Source: Brachionus manjavacas (lineage: Eukaryota; Rotifera; Eurotatoria; Ploima; Brachionidae). From it: 64,000 nucleotides of DNA. The notes below the pieces were generated by a model that was not told the origin of the DNA, made no database searches, and worked only from the letters and a program-made list of their open reading frames with translations. The stretch lies in the NCBI GenBank assembly GCA_019054805.1, contig JAHQIY010000006.1, forward strand, positions 3,844,001-3,908,000, in the 5' to 3' direction. A program made the position numbers and the translations under genes. Below, piece after piece: positions 35,247 through 48,220 of the stretch (its first letter is position 1; the number at the start of each line of letters is the position of its first letter).

Positions 35247-38200
35247 TTTTTGATCAGCAAAGTCGGTATTTTTTTTGAAATTATTTTGTGTTAAATAAAT
35301 TATTAAAATTCTTTGTTCAAGTATCCAAGCAACTATGTATTACCACTTTAAAAAAACATTTCTTAGATTAAATTGAAAATTATATTAGCTCGAAATTTAT
35401 TTAATTTCTTTCATGATATGTGAAAAAGCATGTGTCTTTATATTGGTCCAATGTATAATAAAATTTTAAATTAAAGCAAATAATCATTTCGGGAATGGTT
35501 TGTTTTTAGTTAATAATTAATAGAGTTTGCACAAAAGATTAATTATTTTCAAGTCTTTATTCAGGAAATATTTGGTCCCACTACTTAAGGGTTCATAAAA
35601 AAATTAATCAAATTCAAAAAATTAAAATATGGACTTAAATTGATTTCCGAAATCCGTCTACTTTGATTTATGATTCGAATTTTATTCTAGCACGCTAAAA
35701 TTTTTTGAAATAACGCATTTTAATTAAATTTTTTTAATCACCTTTTTTTAAAAAATTAGTTTGATTAAATCTTTTTTATATATCAGCACGTTACAAGTTA
35801 CTTTAATAAAATTTTAGCCCTGAGATTCATTAAAATTTGGGAATCAAAGATAATCTTTGAGTTATTTGTTTAAATAAGAAAAACATATGTGTCATTTAGT
35901 ATTTACCAAGTTTGTTTATAGAACTGGTAAGATTTAGATTGGGTAAACACATACTAGTTTAATTAGAAGCATTATATTGCCTAATTATACCAAACCTTAA
36001 GTTCACTTTAATTAATTTCACATTTCTGTGTAGTTTTTAAAAAAAGTTTTATTGAATAAAATTGAATATTTTTCGATTAACCAAGTTTCAATCTGATGCC
36101 TCCGGTTTCAGAGTCTGTTTTTCAATTAAAAAATTGTTCAAACTAAAGATACTGAGAAAAAGCAATAAATCAAACTCAAATCGATTGAAAAATTGCAATA
36201 TTTCAATTATTAATGCTTTATGACTAAAAATTTTAATAGTTAGACTAATTTAATTAATGAAAAGAATTTTTACAATGAAAAGCTTTAAAAAATCATCAGT
36301 TCTATCTTTATTTTAAGATCGGAGAAGAGAATTTTGAATTGAAGATTGATTTTTTCCATATCTTAGAGGGATTCGAATAATTTAAAACACAATCAAAATA
36401 TTGAAATGAAAGATCTGATGATAATTTTAATTTTCAAGTAGCAATTTAGCAATTTTTGTATCCAACTATTCTCAAAATTTCCTATCAACAAGTTTTATTC
36501 GTAAAATAAAAATTAAATTCAATTAAAAAATTCTTAGTTTTAATTCAAATTTATTTTTTTTAATTTTGCCTCTTTTTTCATATCAATTCAAAACAGATAC
36601 AAAAGTCTGAAAGTTTTTTAAAGGTTTTAGCATATTTATGTTTGAATTTTCAATTTTTATCTTGAAGACTTTTAATGAAATACTTGGAATGCGATTTAAT
36701 CGATATGATTGATTAGCTTGTTTATTTTCAAAGCTTCTTCTTTTATCATATTCAACATATTTGCTTAGAAAGCGTAAAAACGACAAGTCAAATATTTATC
36801 AATTTTAAATATCCGCTCAGTAAGCTTAGCATTAACAGTTTCGAGTTAAACTCAAAAATTTCATCGAGTTTATCCAATTTTGAGATTTTTTTATAAGTTA
36901 GATAAAAAGCAAATATTTGAGATAAAATCGAATCGAATTCTTGATAGTTGTGCAGGATTCATTAGGCAGTTTTTAGAAATTTAAATACAGTTCCAAGTAG
37001 ACTAACAAATTCAACTTGATATTTTCAAATTAATTTGTCATTTAATATTTGGTTAGAGAATTTATTAATTTTTTAAAATCTAATGGGATCTCGAACTTTT
37101 TTATTCTCAATGGAATGAAATGAAATGCTTCTAGTGAAAAACTTCTATTTGAATATCATATTTAAATGACAAATAAATACCCGTTTTTAATTAAAATAAC
37201 CGGTTCAACAAAGACCGGTGTCTGAGTTAGAAATTTTATCAGCATCATTTTATAATTTAATTTTCCAGCCGAGATTCAGCCTACGAAAGAAACCAAAATT
37301 TTTTATTCAGTTGAAACTTTTCGTGTTTCTATAATTGATTTGTTTTTGCATCAAATATTTCGTGTTGCAAGCAGAATCAAAGAAAATTTTAATAATTCAA
37401 TTTTAAAAGATAAGATCATTAACTTTTGATTAATATTAAGCATACTTTGAGCATTTTTTTGCTAGCAGAAAAAGAAATCTATTAAAATCATTAATAATTT
37501 TTGAGCGATTTAAATCGGCAACTTACTAAAGATCAAACTTTACATACAAAATTTTGCTAATTTAATTTATACCATCAATCTTATTTTTTATTAATTGTTT
37601 CTCTCAAATAAATAAAATCTAAGGCTAAAACTAATTCAATATTTTTCAAATTTATCTTAATAGATCTCGAAATAAACTATACCTTGTTAAAGAAATGATG
37701 CAATTAAAAGTTTTTCTTTTCTTTTTTTAATTAACTTTCCATGACTTAGAAAACGTTTTTCCTGAAATCGAAAACTCAAATAAGTAATTGAATATTTGTA
37801 AATTTGTAAATTAAATTTTAAAATAGTCTTTCTAATCTCTAAATTAAGCAAATGGCACCATATTTTTTATTGATTCCGAAAGATTAGTTCTTATTGCCAC
37901 TTTTGTTGAATCATACAATCTGGCATTAAGTCCTCAAAAAATTTCCATTCAGATATCTGAGTTTTAATTGCACTAAGTAAAAATAATTGTCTAAAAGATG
38001 TAAGTAATTTTTAAAAGCATTAACCCTAATTCTCAATAGAACTGAAAAATTACTTATAAAATTAGTAAAATTTCTATTAGTTAAAATGATTTCATTTAAA
38101 TTATTTATCTAAAAAAATTTCAATTAAATTGAATTAAATTATTAAAATTTAATTATTCCGAGTGTGAATTTAGTTCTAGTATCTGCAACAAGCTCTTTAT

Positions 38201-38777
38201 TGAATTATTTATGAACTCATTTTTAGCAGTCAAATCAAAAGCTAAGTTTAAAAATTTAAAATTTTTCAAATTAAACATAGATAATATCAATAATCAATTA
38301 TCATGCATTTTAAAGTAATTATTTTACTTTTTTATAAGCATTTAGCTATTATCTAATCCCCAACGATCATATAAAACAGATAAAGCAATAAATAGTTTTT
38401 AAGCTTGCTAAAACTTAAGTAATCTTATTATTAGAAACTCGTTACGTTTTTATTTAAGAATTTAGGTATTTTTCTTACAAATGTAACCCACAGCAAACAA
38501 TTAAAAACAGATTGTATTGTCGATGAACCAGGGCACTTAAGAATTACAATCAATATTGCTTATTGAAAACATCATTTTGGATTTTTTTTCTAAATAAATA
38601 GTTTTTTGAATTAAATTTTTTATTTTAACAGAATGAAATTAACTATTAGATAACTTAATCGATTTAAATTCAAAGAAAAAAAAACAGTTAATTTGAATTT
38701 TAAATTGGAAAAAATAAAATTTTGCCACAGGGGAAAAGAGAATTTTTAATCGAATTCAGTTCGATTGAAGTAAAAAA
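35247..38777. other. Large intergenic region
   Basis: 3.5 kb of AT-rich sequence between the divergent MORN5 and innexin genes. A 67-codon minus-strand frame at 36583-36786 has no recognisable motif. I see no transposon ends, RNA genes or long repeats that I can support. Confidence 0.4.
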
Positions 38778-40449
38778 ATGGAAATTATAAGAGGATTTGC
38801 TAATCTGCCAAAAATTACATTATCTACTTGTGGTAGGGACGATGACGTATTTGCCGATCGACTTAATTACAAATACACAACTCTCATTCTTTTTGTTTCA
38901 TCTCTAACAATAACTGTTAAAATCCTGCAGTCTGATCATATTCAATGCTGGGTAAAATAAATTTAAAATTTAAAAATTTTTCCAAAGTAAAAAACTTATG
39001 TTTATCCAAAAATAAAATAAGGTTCCTGCAATTTTGGCAAGGTATGAACACTACATAAATGTGTACTGCTGGATAAGCAATACATATTATGTCTCATTTG
39101 GCGAACAGACAACATCAGTTAATAATAAGCCTGAGCGAATGCTCAAATATTATCAGTGGGTGCCCATGATATTGCTGTGTATGGCGTTTTTCTTTATGCT
39201 TCCGCGCTTTATGTACAGATTTCTGAGCAAACAATCTGGCATTGATCTTCTTAATTTGGCAGACGCAGCAGTAAATTACATGGCAGTGGAAAAATTTGAC
39301 AAGAGGCGCCGATCATTGCTTTACTTGGCAAATTCGATTCACTTTTATTCGGTTTGTAATAAATCAAAGCGAACCAAAGGTGGCTTTACCGGCAATTCGT
39401 CGTTGGGCGGACCTTTGGGAAGTCCAATTACTGGTGCAACAAGCTCAAAGCCGTACTTATACAACCTCGTTTGTTGCCATGGTAAAATAAATGGTTCCTA
39501 TCTGGTATTTGTTTATATGCTGACCAAAATTTTCTTTATTATAAATTCTTTAGCACAATTGTTTTTATTAAATATATTTCTCGGTTTTAATTACAACTCT
39601 CATGGTTTTCATGTTCTAAAAGACGTGACCAAAGGTTTAATGAGCAATACAAATTCTATAAACGCTCAAAGGCGAGCCGAAGCCGAAGCAGCAGCAGAAA
39701 AATTTGCAGCCAAACTTAACATTCAACCCAATAACATGCCACCGCCAATAATGGGCCCTACAGTAATTTTCGATAATTCTGATAATCAATTTAGCGGGTC
39801 AGCAAATTACTTTGGAAACAGCTACAACACATACTCGGACTCTATTTATTCAGAAACTTCCAATTCCAATAATTTATTTCACAGATATTTTCCCAGAGAA
39901 AGTGCATGTGATTTTAGAATTAGGGCTCATATAGACTCGTTGGTTCATAATTATACAGTTCAATGTGTTTTACCAATTAATTTATATAATGAACAATTGT
40001 TCATTCTCTTATGGGCATGGTTGTGGCTAGTTTGCATTTCGAATTGCTATGATTTGTTACTTTGGATCATACGCTTGTTTCCGAGCACCCGATACAACTA
40101 CATTAGAGCGCGTTTAAGGCTTAAGTATTCGGAAAACTCCGTAAAACGAAATTTAAATTCGTTCATCTATGATTATCTGAGTTTTGATGGTGTTTTTGTG
40201 TTGAGGATCATGACTTTAAGTATGAGCGATTGTGTAACACATGAAATTGTGCAGACTTTGTGGCAAAATTATACAGAGGTGCCGAGAGGAAGACAAAGTG
40301 GTGGTGGAGGAGGCGGTGGCAGCATGCTAAGAGATAGGTCAGCTGGCTATTCTCAACGGAGAGCCCCTCCTGGGTCTAATAATGGTACTAATGAAGATTA
40401 CCAGGACAACAGATTTATATCAAATTATTCAACTTCTGAAAATCTTTAA
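38778..40449 (+). CDS. Innexin gap-junction protein with enlarged second extracellular loop
   Basis: Exons 38778-38951 and 39022-40449 encode 533 residues. Innexins form invertebrate gap-junction channels with four membrane spans. The first loop has QCWVPA..YINVYCW (two Cys), followed by the signature YYQWVPMILL at the start of span 2. Span 3 is followed by the second loop, whose paired cysteines lie in SACDF and VQCVLPINLYNEQLFILLW, the latter continuing into span 4. The C-terminal tail has a Gly-rich patch (GGGGGGGS). Between HVL (ending 39618) and FPRES (starting 39889) lie 90 residues where family members have about 15-20. The extra stretch has an Ala/Glu-rich helix and Asn/Ser/Tyr-rich sequence. 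Start: first ATG after an acceptor-like CAG, in frame with the conserved N-terminus. Confidence 0.95.
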
Positions 40450-42081
40450 AAATTTAGTCATTTAAACAATTTAAGACATTTTTATGTATATCTGTATATT
40501 TATTTTATTTTTTATCATTATAACTTAGATAAAATAAATTAATTTTAATTTGAATATTTCAGGATTTAAATTTTCTTTTTTTAATTTATCTCTAAATCTT
40601 TGAATTAAAAAATTCAAAATAATGAATAATGATAAATTTTTTATTGTGACGTACATTTTTTTTTAAAGCAACACAATGAAAGGTGTTAACATTTTCAATT
40701 ATATTTTCTGGGTAGTAAATTTTAGCTTTACTTTTTTTCGATACCTTGTTGGTTATTTTAAAAATAAAAGCTTGACAGTGAACTTTTTAAAAACTAAAAG
40801 CTGATAGTTGTGAATTCTGTAGATACTAAATCGCCTTTTTTTTTTACAATTTTTGATATTTACCAAAAAAATAGGAAAAATATTTTTAGATATTAATTTT
40901 GTTGGTTTTCATTTGCCTTAATAATATTTAAGACTTAATCATAGGTTTTCTGATCTAATTTATTATAGGAATGATCAATTTTTTTTTCCCATGACAATTT
41001 CGACGGGGAATTGCGACAATAGCAATTTGAAAAACTTAAATAATTGGTTTAACTCAATGTTAAACAAAAATATGTTATTTATATCAGTTTTCGATTCTTT
41101 ATCAAACTTGGAAAAAATAAAAGAAAAAAATTTAGTCAGTATTCGTTGCGTTTTCTTTTTCTCGAACTATAAAATTTCTGAAATTATATAAGAAACTTTA
41201 AATGCAGTTATTTAACAATTTAATTTAATTAAAATTAATGTTGACAATAATTAAAAAAAAATTTATAATTTTTTTTTTATGCATTTAAAAATTATAAAAA
41301 ACACTTACTCAATAAAATTTGATAAATATCGGTCCAAAATAATTTGGTTGCTTTGGGTGCAAATCTGCACTGAATATAAAACCATCACAAATGATAGGGT
41401 TTTTTTTAAAGATAATAAAATTGAATGTTATGGTAAAATAAAAGCTATTCTGGAGTCTGTGTTATTTTAAAAGAAGATAATTTTTCAAAATCAAAATGAT
41501 TTTAAAGATTTTATTTATCAAAATTTTGGTTCGATTACAAAATAGAAATGAGAATAATCTGTACATTTTCCTTACAGAAAATTCATTTGTCAAAAAAGAA
41601 GCCTACAATACTAACTACTAAAATTAAATTTCGAGAAAATATAATAAAAAATGTAATGAAAAAATATTCTTTTTTTTGAAAAACCATCATGAATTAGATC
41701 ATTGATTTGACAGTCAAAACTTTAAAAAAAAACTTGCATTTCCATTTTTGATTAACAAAAAACTTGAAATGGAATTCAAGTATCTGAGTCTGTTTTGCAT
41801 AGAGTAAAAATACTCTTTAAAATTATATAATTTTTTGCCGGACAAAGAGTGGTGAAAAACCTCGATTTTACTTTTTAAAAAAAATATTAAAAAAACAGGT
41901 ATCTAATTTTAATAAATTAGTGTCCATTTTAGCTATTCTCAATGCTCGAATCATTTGTACCTAATTTTAAAATCGTTTTTGACCGGTTTTAGGTTAACAA
42001 TTACGATTGATTTCATAAACTGTTAAAAAAATTTACATTAAAATAAAAAACTAAACAAAATGATGTGTCAATGTTTGATTT
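40450..42081. other. Intergenic with weak transposon-like frames
   Basis: Convergent 3' flanks of innexin and the phosphatase gene. Plus-strand frames at 40991-41191 and 41279-41470 have coding-like composition. The second ends in a pattern (YGKIKAILE) seen in proteins of some mobile elements, but the match is too weak to name a family. Confidence 0.3.
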
Positions 42082-44044
42082 TCATTTGGAGACCAAAGTC
42101 TTATAAAGCTGATGAATGACGATTCCACTGAGTAAAACAGCTCCGCCGTAAATATACGGTCTTAGATCAGACATAAGCTTTGAGCGTTTTTCATGTTTAA
42201 TTTGTTTTTCTCGCATTGATTTCACTAAATCAGAAATACGCTGATTCTTCTCTGATGTTCTCGGGCTGTGAACTTTAAATAGATCTATTGGAATTTCGTT
42301 CCCAATTTCGTTCTTAATTTCAATTTCTTTTTCGGATTTTTCATCATCAGAATCATCACTCTTGGGAATAATCAAAGGTTCAACTGGCTTTCTAGGTTGA
42401 TTGATCCTCGCAGTTTGTACATCTAATCTATTAACTGCAAATGGTATATCCTCATCCTCGGATTTTTCTAAGTCTGAGCTATCAAAATTTGTGTCTGATG
42501 AATTCTCTTTGACTAAATTGTTATTGGGTTCAGCTAATTCAATGGTTAATTTATTGTCCATCTGTTTTTTTCGCAGTTTTTTGATGTGAACTTTTGATTT
42601 CTTGCTCAAATTAGATCGTTTTTCACGTTTGGCTGTACCAGGTCTGACAAATTTCTTGCTGACATCATCATCCTCATAAAAATCATCATCAGAATCACTA
42701 CCGCTCTCTGTTTCGATGCTATTCAGCTCTTCGTTTGGGACAAAGTTTTCCAATGTATTTGAATTTTGCCGCAAAATTCTAATACCATCTATTATTGCCA
42801 TAAAAGCAAATTTTAGCTGATGCTGAGTTTGAACTAAGCCCATTCGGTCCGAGCGAAATTTTTTTAGTAATTCCAAAGCGTTTACGGCTAAATCATCGCC
42901 AAATTTTTTATACTTAAAAATTAAAATAAATTAATGATTGAAAAAAATTAAAATTTTCGATTTACTAATTGAAGCATTGAATCAACCAGAATGAAAGTTC
43001 CAGATCTTCCGACACCAGCAGAACAATGCACTACTGATGGACCATTCACAGAAATATTAAACAATTCGAGATTGTTGCATTCATTTAGAAAATTTAAAAA
43101 AGTTCCTGTATAGTCTGGTTCGCCGAAATCCGGCCAACTGGTAAAATGACAATGATATACCAAGCGTTTTTCTTTTTGCTTTTTGGATAAAAATCAATTC
43201 CGTAATGTCAATAAATTTATTTAAGTTACTTCTAAATTTTCACATTCAATGGTTCTAATAGTGAAATCTTGATATGGCTTTTCTGACATGTAATTGAGTT
43301 TAAATTTTCCAAATGTTAAAGCAAAGTCACAGTTTTCTTCGTCCACATTTGGGTAATACATTTCGCATTTTGGCTAGATTTTTTAAGAATTAAATAAAAA
43401 TAAATAGATTTTGAAAAAAATTGATTACAGCTCCTTTTTCTAAAAGTTTGTTTAACATTATTACTCCTTTGGTATTTTGTTCCCAAATCATTTGCCAAAA
43501 ATGCTCACATGTTGTTTTTAGTGGTCCCTTGATAAAATAATAAATTTTTTGCGAATTATTTATCAGCAGTTATCTCACTTGAGCTAAAATGTATTTTCGA
43601 TTAGCTTGTTCACATTCAACATAGTTGGCATTGATGTAGTCTGTTTCTTGTGAGTTTTTCAGTTTAACCCTTGAATGATCATCTAAAAAATTTTTTTCTA
43701 TAATTTAACTAAATAGGCCCTTTTTTACTAAAAAATACATGGTAAAATGTCTCTGTAGCGATTTAACCTCAGATTAAAAGGCTGTCGAGCATAGTTGCAT
43801 GTCAAATTGAAAATATCATCAGCCTCGCGCACTTCCTTAAATTAGTTTTACAAATTAAAATAACAGTAAAGAAAAAATCTTGTTAACGTACCTGATAAAC
43901 TTCTCGCCACATATGATTTTCTTCATACTTGGCAAATTCGGCTTCAATATTGGTCAAATTTTTCATTTTCTCTAAAATTTTATTAAACTAGTAAAATTTT
44001 TTATGAAAAAAATTTTTATTAACCGAATTAGACAAACGAAACAT
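42082..44044 (-). CDS. Protein tyrosine phosphatase, PTPN1/PTPN2 type, tail-anchored
   Basis: Eight exons: 44024-44044, 43892-43987, 43739-43835, 43579-43682, 43429-43527, 43230-43373, 42966-43178, 42082-42912. They encode 534 residues. All catalytic elements of a classical PTP are present: NRYRDILPYDHSRVKL (phosphotyrosine loop), DYINANYV, GPL..TCEHFWQMIWEQ, the WPD loop SWPDFG at about residue 202, and the P-loop VHCSAGVGRSGTF with the nucleophilic Cys at about 239. RMGLVQTQHQLKFAF (the Q-loop region) follows. Ordered matches to PTP1B/TC-PTP and a hydrophobic C-terminal segment (YIYGGAVLLSGIVIHQLY) suggest an ER tail anchor as in PTP1B, a regulator of receptor kinase signalling. The 230-residue linker is acidic and Ser-rich, with patches such as ESGSDSDDDFYEDDD. 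A TTTTTAAAG acceptor lies two bases before the start codon. Confidence 0.92.
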
Positions 44045-45252
44045 GACTTTAAAAAGAAAAAAATTAAGTAGAAAAAACTGTTAAATTAATTTTACTCAGA
44101 TAAAATGCTTATAATGATTAATAAACTTGGAAATTAGTTTATTTAAACAACAAAAAAACGAAAGAAACTTTGATTTCGAACGCTTTTAATCGTGAAAAAG
44201 GTTTAATAGAATTTTATTTATATAAATTATTAGAAATTTTGAAATAAATTTTTGCTATTGCAAGTATTGTTGCTTTTTTGTGTTTTTTTATTTGACTACT
44301 TGAAAAAATTGAAAGAATTGTTTTCATTTACCAAACGCATTTCGATACTCTAAATATCCTAATAAATTAGCATAGATTTTAATTATAATATGCGTTTGGC
44401 TTAAATAATTTTTGTAAATTTTGCACAGTTAAAATTTAAAATAATATGAAAAATTCAATATTAGAAGGGAAAAAGATTTTGAATTTTTTAAAAATTACAA
44501 ATTCAAAAATGAATCAAATGTTATTCCTTATAAGATTTATTTGAGTTAAAATATATGGCAAATAGAAAAAATGCTTTAATTATTACAAAACTAGATTACA
44601 AGACGGTTAACAAAACAAAAGTAATTAAAGTCAATTGTTCAATTATTATTTCAAGTCAAGACAATAAAATGACCTTTAACGCGAGTAATTAACCTCAAAA
44701 AAACTTCAGAAAAACTTCAACTTAATTCAAAATAAACAAAAAGTGAGACAGAAAACTATGAATTTAAATATGAGAGTCGCATATTTTTCATAGTACTAAT
44801 AAATAAGAAAACTGAATAAACAAATAAAGCTTCCGTTAATTTTCTAATATTTTATTCTATTAAAGATTTGTTTTAAACTTAACAAAAACATTTTGTGCTC
44901 ATATTTGTATTGGAAAAAATAAAAATTAGCTTTCTTGGATAAATATTGGCACTTAAGATTCTAACCAAATATTTTGATATCATTAAAAAGTGAAACTAAT
45001 CGGAAATAATAAATTTAATGAGATTAAATAAAAATTAAAAATACAAAATCAGTTAAAAACAAGACTTTGGAAAAAGATTTAAAAAAAATTACAACTTTTA
45101 AATGATTTAAATTCATTTGTTTATAAAACACCAGGGTAATTTCAATATCGAAATCCAAAATTAACTTTTAATAATGAAACTTATTTAAATACTAAAATAT
45201 TCGAAATGACAGTATTAATTTACATTGAATTAAATTGGAATAATTATATGTA
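44045..45252. other. Intergenic spacer
   Basis: AT-rich 1.2 kb between the phosphatase start and the Mutator-like element. No feature recognised apart from the presumed promoter side of the phosphatase. Confidence 0.4.
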
Positions 45253-45262
45253 TTTTTAGAAT

Positions 45263-46604
45263 GGCTTAGTTTTTCGTTAGGAGATAAATATTTTTTTTAG
45301 TGTATAATCTTATTAATAAAAAGGAGATAAAAAAATAAGTGGATAAATTATTTTTGTAGGAGATAAATATAAACTAAAATTGATAATTATTTTCAAAGGT
45401 AGATAATTAATTTGTGAAGTAGATATTTATCATATAAGTGTTTATTTTTTGATTTTTGACAATTTGACTTAAATGTATCAATTTCAATTAAATTAATTTC
45501 TTAATTGAGTAAATAATCAGCTTGTTACATAATTTATATAAAAATGAATTCCTTGAAACTGCTTGAAAATTAAACTTTGAAATAAATAAAATTTTAACTT
45601 TAAATCTGATTAAAAAAATGTCTGAAGCCTCTTCAACTTCTGTTCTTTTATCGGTCAATAATCAAGAAAATCAACTTGATAATACTGATAATGATGTTGA
45701 AGAGATAGAGCAAGTGCAATCGAAACGTGGTTCAAACACAGTCTACGACGAATACGCAAATTATTCCAACTTTGCCGAATTTGTTGAATCACTTGAAGGT
45801 GGTCAGATCGACGGAAATAGATGGGCAAAAAAGGCAAAAAGAGCAAGTCAAGACGTTAAAGTCTGTATTGAAGATTGTCTTCACTTGCATACCGACGGAC
45901 CATCAAAAGAATTTTGGGAAAAAAGCAAAAACCGAGTCGTAGAAATGTACCAAAAAGAGGGCAAAAAACCGAAAGAAATCTCGCGATGGTTACGTCTTCA
46001 TTTATCGCAAGGCTTTGTAGAGATTTCACAAACTCAAATTACAAATCTCATCCAAAGAGTAAAAAAACATGATGAACCGACGATGACAGTTGAGATGCTG
46101 AAAAACTGGTGTGATTCACACAATGCGATCCCGGACGATCTTGACGAAGTTTTTGCGGTCTCGGAGTTCAAGATTACACCTGACGAGCTTACTTTCAAAA
46201 TTTTTTTAACCACCAAACGCTTAATTTCTTTTACAACTAAGTGTAAACACATTGCAACAGACGCTACTTATAAGTTGCTGTGGTTGAATTTTCCGGTGTT
46301 ATTGTGTGGGACAAATGACAGTGACAATACATTTCATCCGTTCGGCGTTTTATTGTCACGATACGAAACCGAGTCAGAATTCGCTTATATGTTTAGAACT
46401 TGTAAGAACTTATCGTTCGAACTCTATGTTTGTATTTTTTTTTTGTATTTTATTTTTGTAATTTTTTTTATTAATTGTCTCTTCTTAAAAAATAAATATA
46501 TTCTGCAAAAAATGTTTATACACTTTTATTTTTTTTTTATCTACTTTTTATGAATTAAATTATACACTAAAAAAAATATTTATCTCCTAACAAAAAATAT
46601 ACTC
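45263..46604 (+). mobile_element. Mutator-like element, internally deleted, 1,342 bp
   Basis: Near-perfect inverted repeats start GTTAGGAGATAAATA near 45276 and end TATTTATCTCCTAAC near 46591, matching for over 30 bases. They are embedded in a 10-base target duplication TTTTTAGAAT at 45253-45262 and 46605-46614. Within the left end the motif GGAGATAAA recurs several times (subterminal repeats). The encoded frame at 45618-46553 is a truncated transposase. Good preservation of the ends suggests fairly recent movement, presumably with a transposase supplied from elsewhere. Confidence 0.88.
45618..46553 (+). pseudogene. Truncated Mutator-like transposase
   Basis: 311 codons. The first 70 residues are acidic and polar. 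Residues 70-160 are basic and helical with a helix-turn-helix look (YQKEGKKPKEISRWLRLHL), probably DNA-binding. Residues 207-265 read TKCKHIATDATYKLLWLNFPVLLCG, DNTFHPFGVLLSRYETESEFAYMF, the usual start of the MULE transposase core: the D in DATYK is the first acidic catalytic residue. After about residue 270 the frame runs into low-complexity Phe/Ile/Tyr sequence and stops. The remaining two catalytic acids are missing, so the protein cannot be an active transposase. The ATG lies 355 bases inside the element. Confidence 0.85.
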
Positions 46605-46614
46605 TTTTTAGAAT

Positions 46615-47109
46615 TTAAAAATTATAGGTCAGCACAAAAAAAATCATTAAAAGTATTTTATAAAATGCAAAAAAAATATGCCAAGTAAGGAATTTAGTAA
46701 AAAAGAGTTTAAATCCTTCGACATTTCAAAGAGATTTAACATTTAAAAATTGCTATATTAACAAAATACCAAATTGGAAACTAATATTCAATAAAAATAT
46801 GGGAATTTTCATAATCTGAAAAAAATCTTATATTATAAAATTAATCTTGAAATCTTGAACAGAGATGACAAAGATGGTGATCAATTTTGATGACGTAAAT
46901 TTAAGTTTCTATAAGAAAAGATCTACTTAAACTAAATTAAATTTCTATTAAAATAATACTACAGTGGTGATTATTACCAAATATTTTTAAAAAAATTTAA
47001 TTTAGTAGTAGTAGTTTTGACTGTGGGTGGCTAGCCAGCGAGTGTGCTGTTTAGCAGGCATTGATTGCTGCTCATCAATGCCTGCTTCACAAAAAACGGA
47101 ATATCGTAA
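46615..47109. other. Intergenic with a G+C-rich hairpin
   Basis: AT-rich spacer ending at the left edge of the duplicated block. It contains the perfect hairpin described separately at 47053-47086. Confidence 0.4.
47053..47086. repeat. Perfect 13-bp hairpin
   Basis: AGCAGGCATTGAT at 47053-47065 and its exact reverse complement at 47074-47086 enclose the 8-base loop TGCTGCTC. The hairpin is unusually G+C-rich for this region. It lies 24 bases from the edge of the duplicated block. Confidence 0.85.
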
Positions 47110-48220
47110 GATTCTTTATCTGAATATTAAACCAAAAATTGGTTTGATAAATCCGCCCAAGTCATTTTCTTATTTTGATTAATTTAATCACTGTTAAAAT
47201 AAAATTTATCTTTATTTTGCGAACGTTATTGAGAACCAACAAGATAGTCAATTATTTTTTTGAATCAAAGAATTAATTATGAGGATTTAAATAAAACATT
47301 GAATGATTTTTACTCAAAAAACCCAAGTCCATTTAAAAGATTTTATTTTTTAAAAATAAAAAAAATAGAAAAAAAACAACTAATTTCTTAAAAAGTCTAA
47401 AATAAATGTTCAAATTTTTCAATAAATGCGTGTGGCAAGGCGGATATTTTTGTTATCACAAAAAAATAATAATAATTAAAACTATGTATATGAAATATAC
47501 AATTAATAAATAAAGCAAAAAAAATAATTCAGTTTATTTTATCCAGATATTCTTCATCATCTGGAGCTATGTGAGAGTATTTTTCCTTACGAAGCTTGGT
47601 TGTGCTTACACCTTCGGTATAAGGCAAAAGCTTGATTGGCATTAGACTTTCGACCACTTCTCTCGAGGGAAAATCCGGCATGTCATCACCACGAACATAC
47701 AAAGCAGTTTCATTCTTTCCTAGATTAACTATGCAAGACATAAAATTTGATGGATCACAGCCTGCAATGCAAAAACTTCGTCGGCCACTGTCTTTACATT
47801 CATCATTCTTTTCTCAGTACTATCTACCGGCACTCTTTTTTTCAATTTGTAAATACTCCTCGAATCATGAACACCGATGATTACTTTTTTGCCCAACTCT
47901 CTCATTCTGTTTATCAATTGTACATGTCCATAGTGGAACAAGTCAAAACAGCCGATTGTGTACACCTTGTCAACTCTGTTGTCTACTTTTTTTACGTTTG
48001 ACTGCTGCTTTTGCGTCTTGTCAGAAGCAGTCTTTTTTTCTCTCTTTTCCAATTCACTTTTTAAATCAATGTCTTGATCTTCGAGATACAAATTTTTTCT
48101 CTTTTGGTAATGATACATGGTACTTTGCTCGGTAATGTTGTTATTAGTTATGTCGACCATTTTCATTTCAGCATTTTCAAAGTCTGGATGAACTGTTTGA
48201 TTGCTGTTATTTATCATTTC
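47110..48220. repeat. Duplicated block, copy 1
   Basis: Nearly identical to 54940-56025, differing by scattered substitutions, about 26 extra bases near 47250-47277 and one missing A near 47771. The block covers the 3' flank plus the last two thirds of exon 6 of the fused enzyme gene. Both ends fall inside unique sequence of the parent, so this is a DNA-level partial duplication and not a processed copy. No terminal repeats are seen at its borders. Confidence 0.9.

Noticed and set aside
36583-36786. 67-codon minus-strand frame in the MORN5-innexin spacer
   Set aside because: No motif, no splice context and no neighbouring exon.
37195-37225. Short ACCGGT repeats (ACCGGTTCAACAAAGACCGGT)
   Set aside because: A six-base palindrome occurring twice is easily chance; nothing else supports a site.
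40991-41470. Two small plus-strand frames after innexin, the second ending in YGKIKAILE
   Set aside because: Perhaps a mobile-element protein relic, but too short and too diverged to name; left only as a note in the spacer entry.
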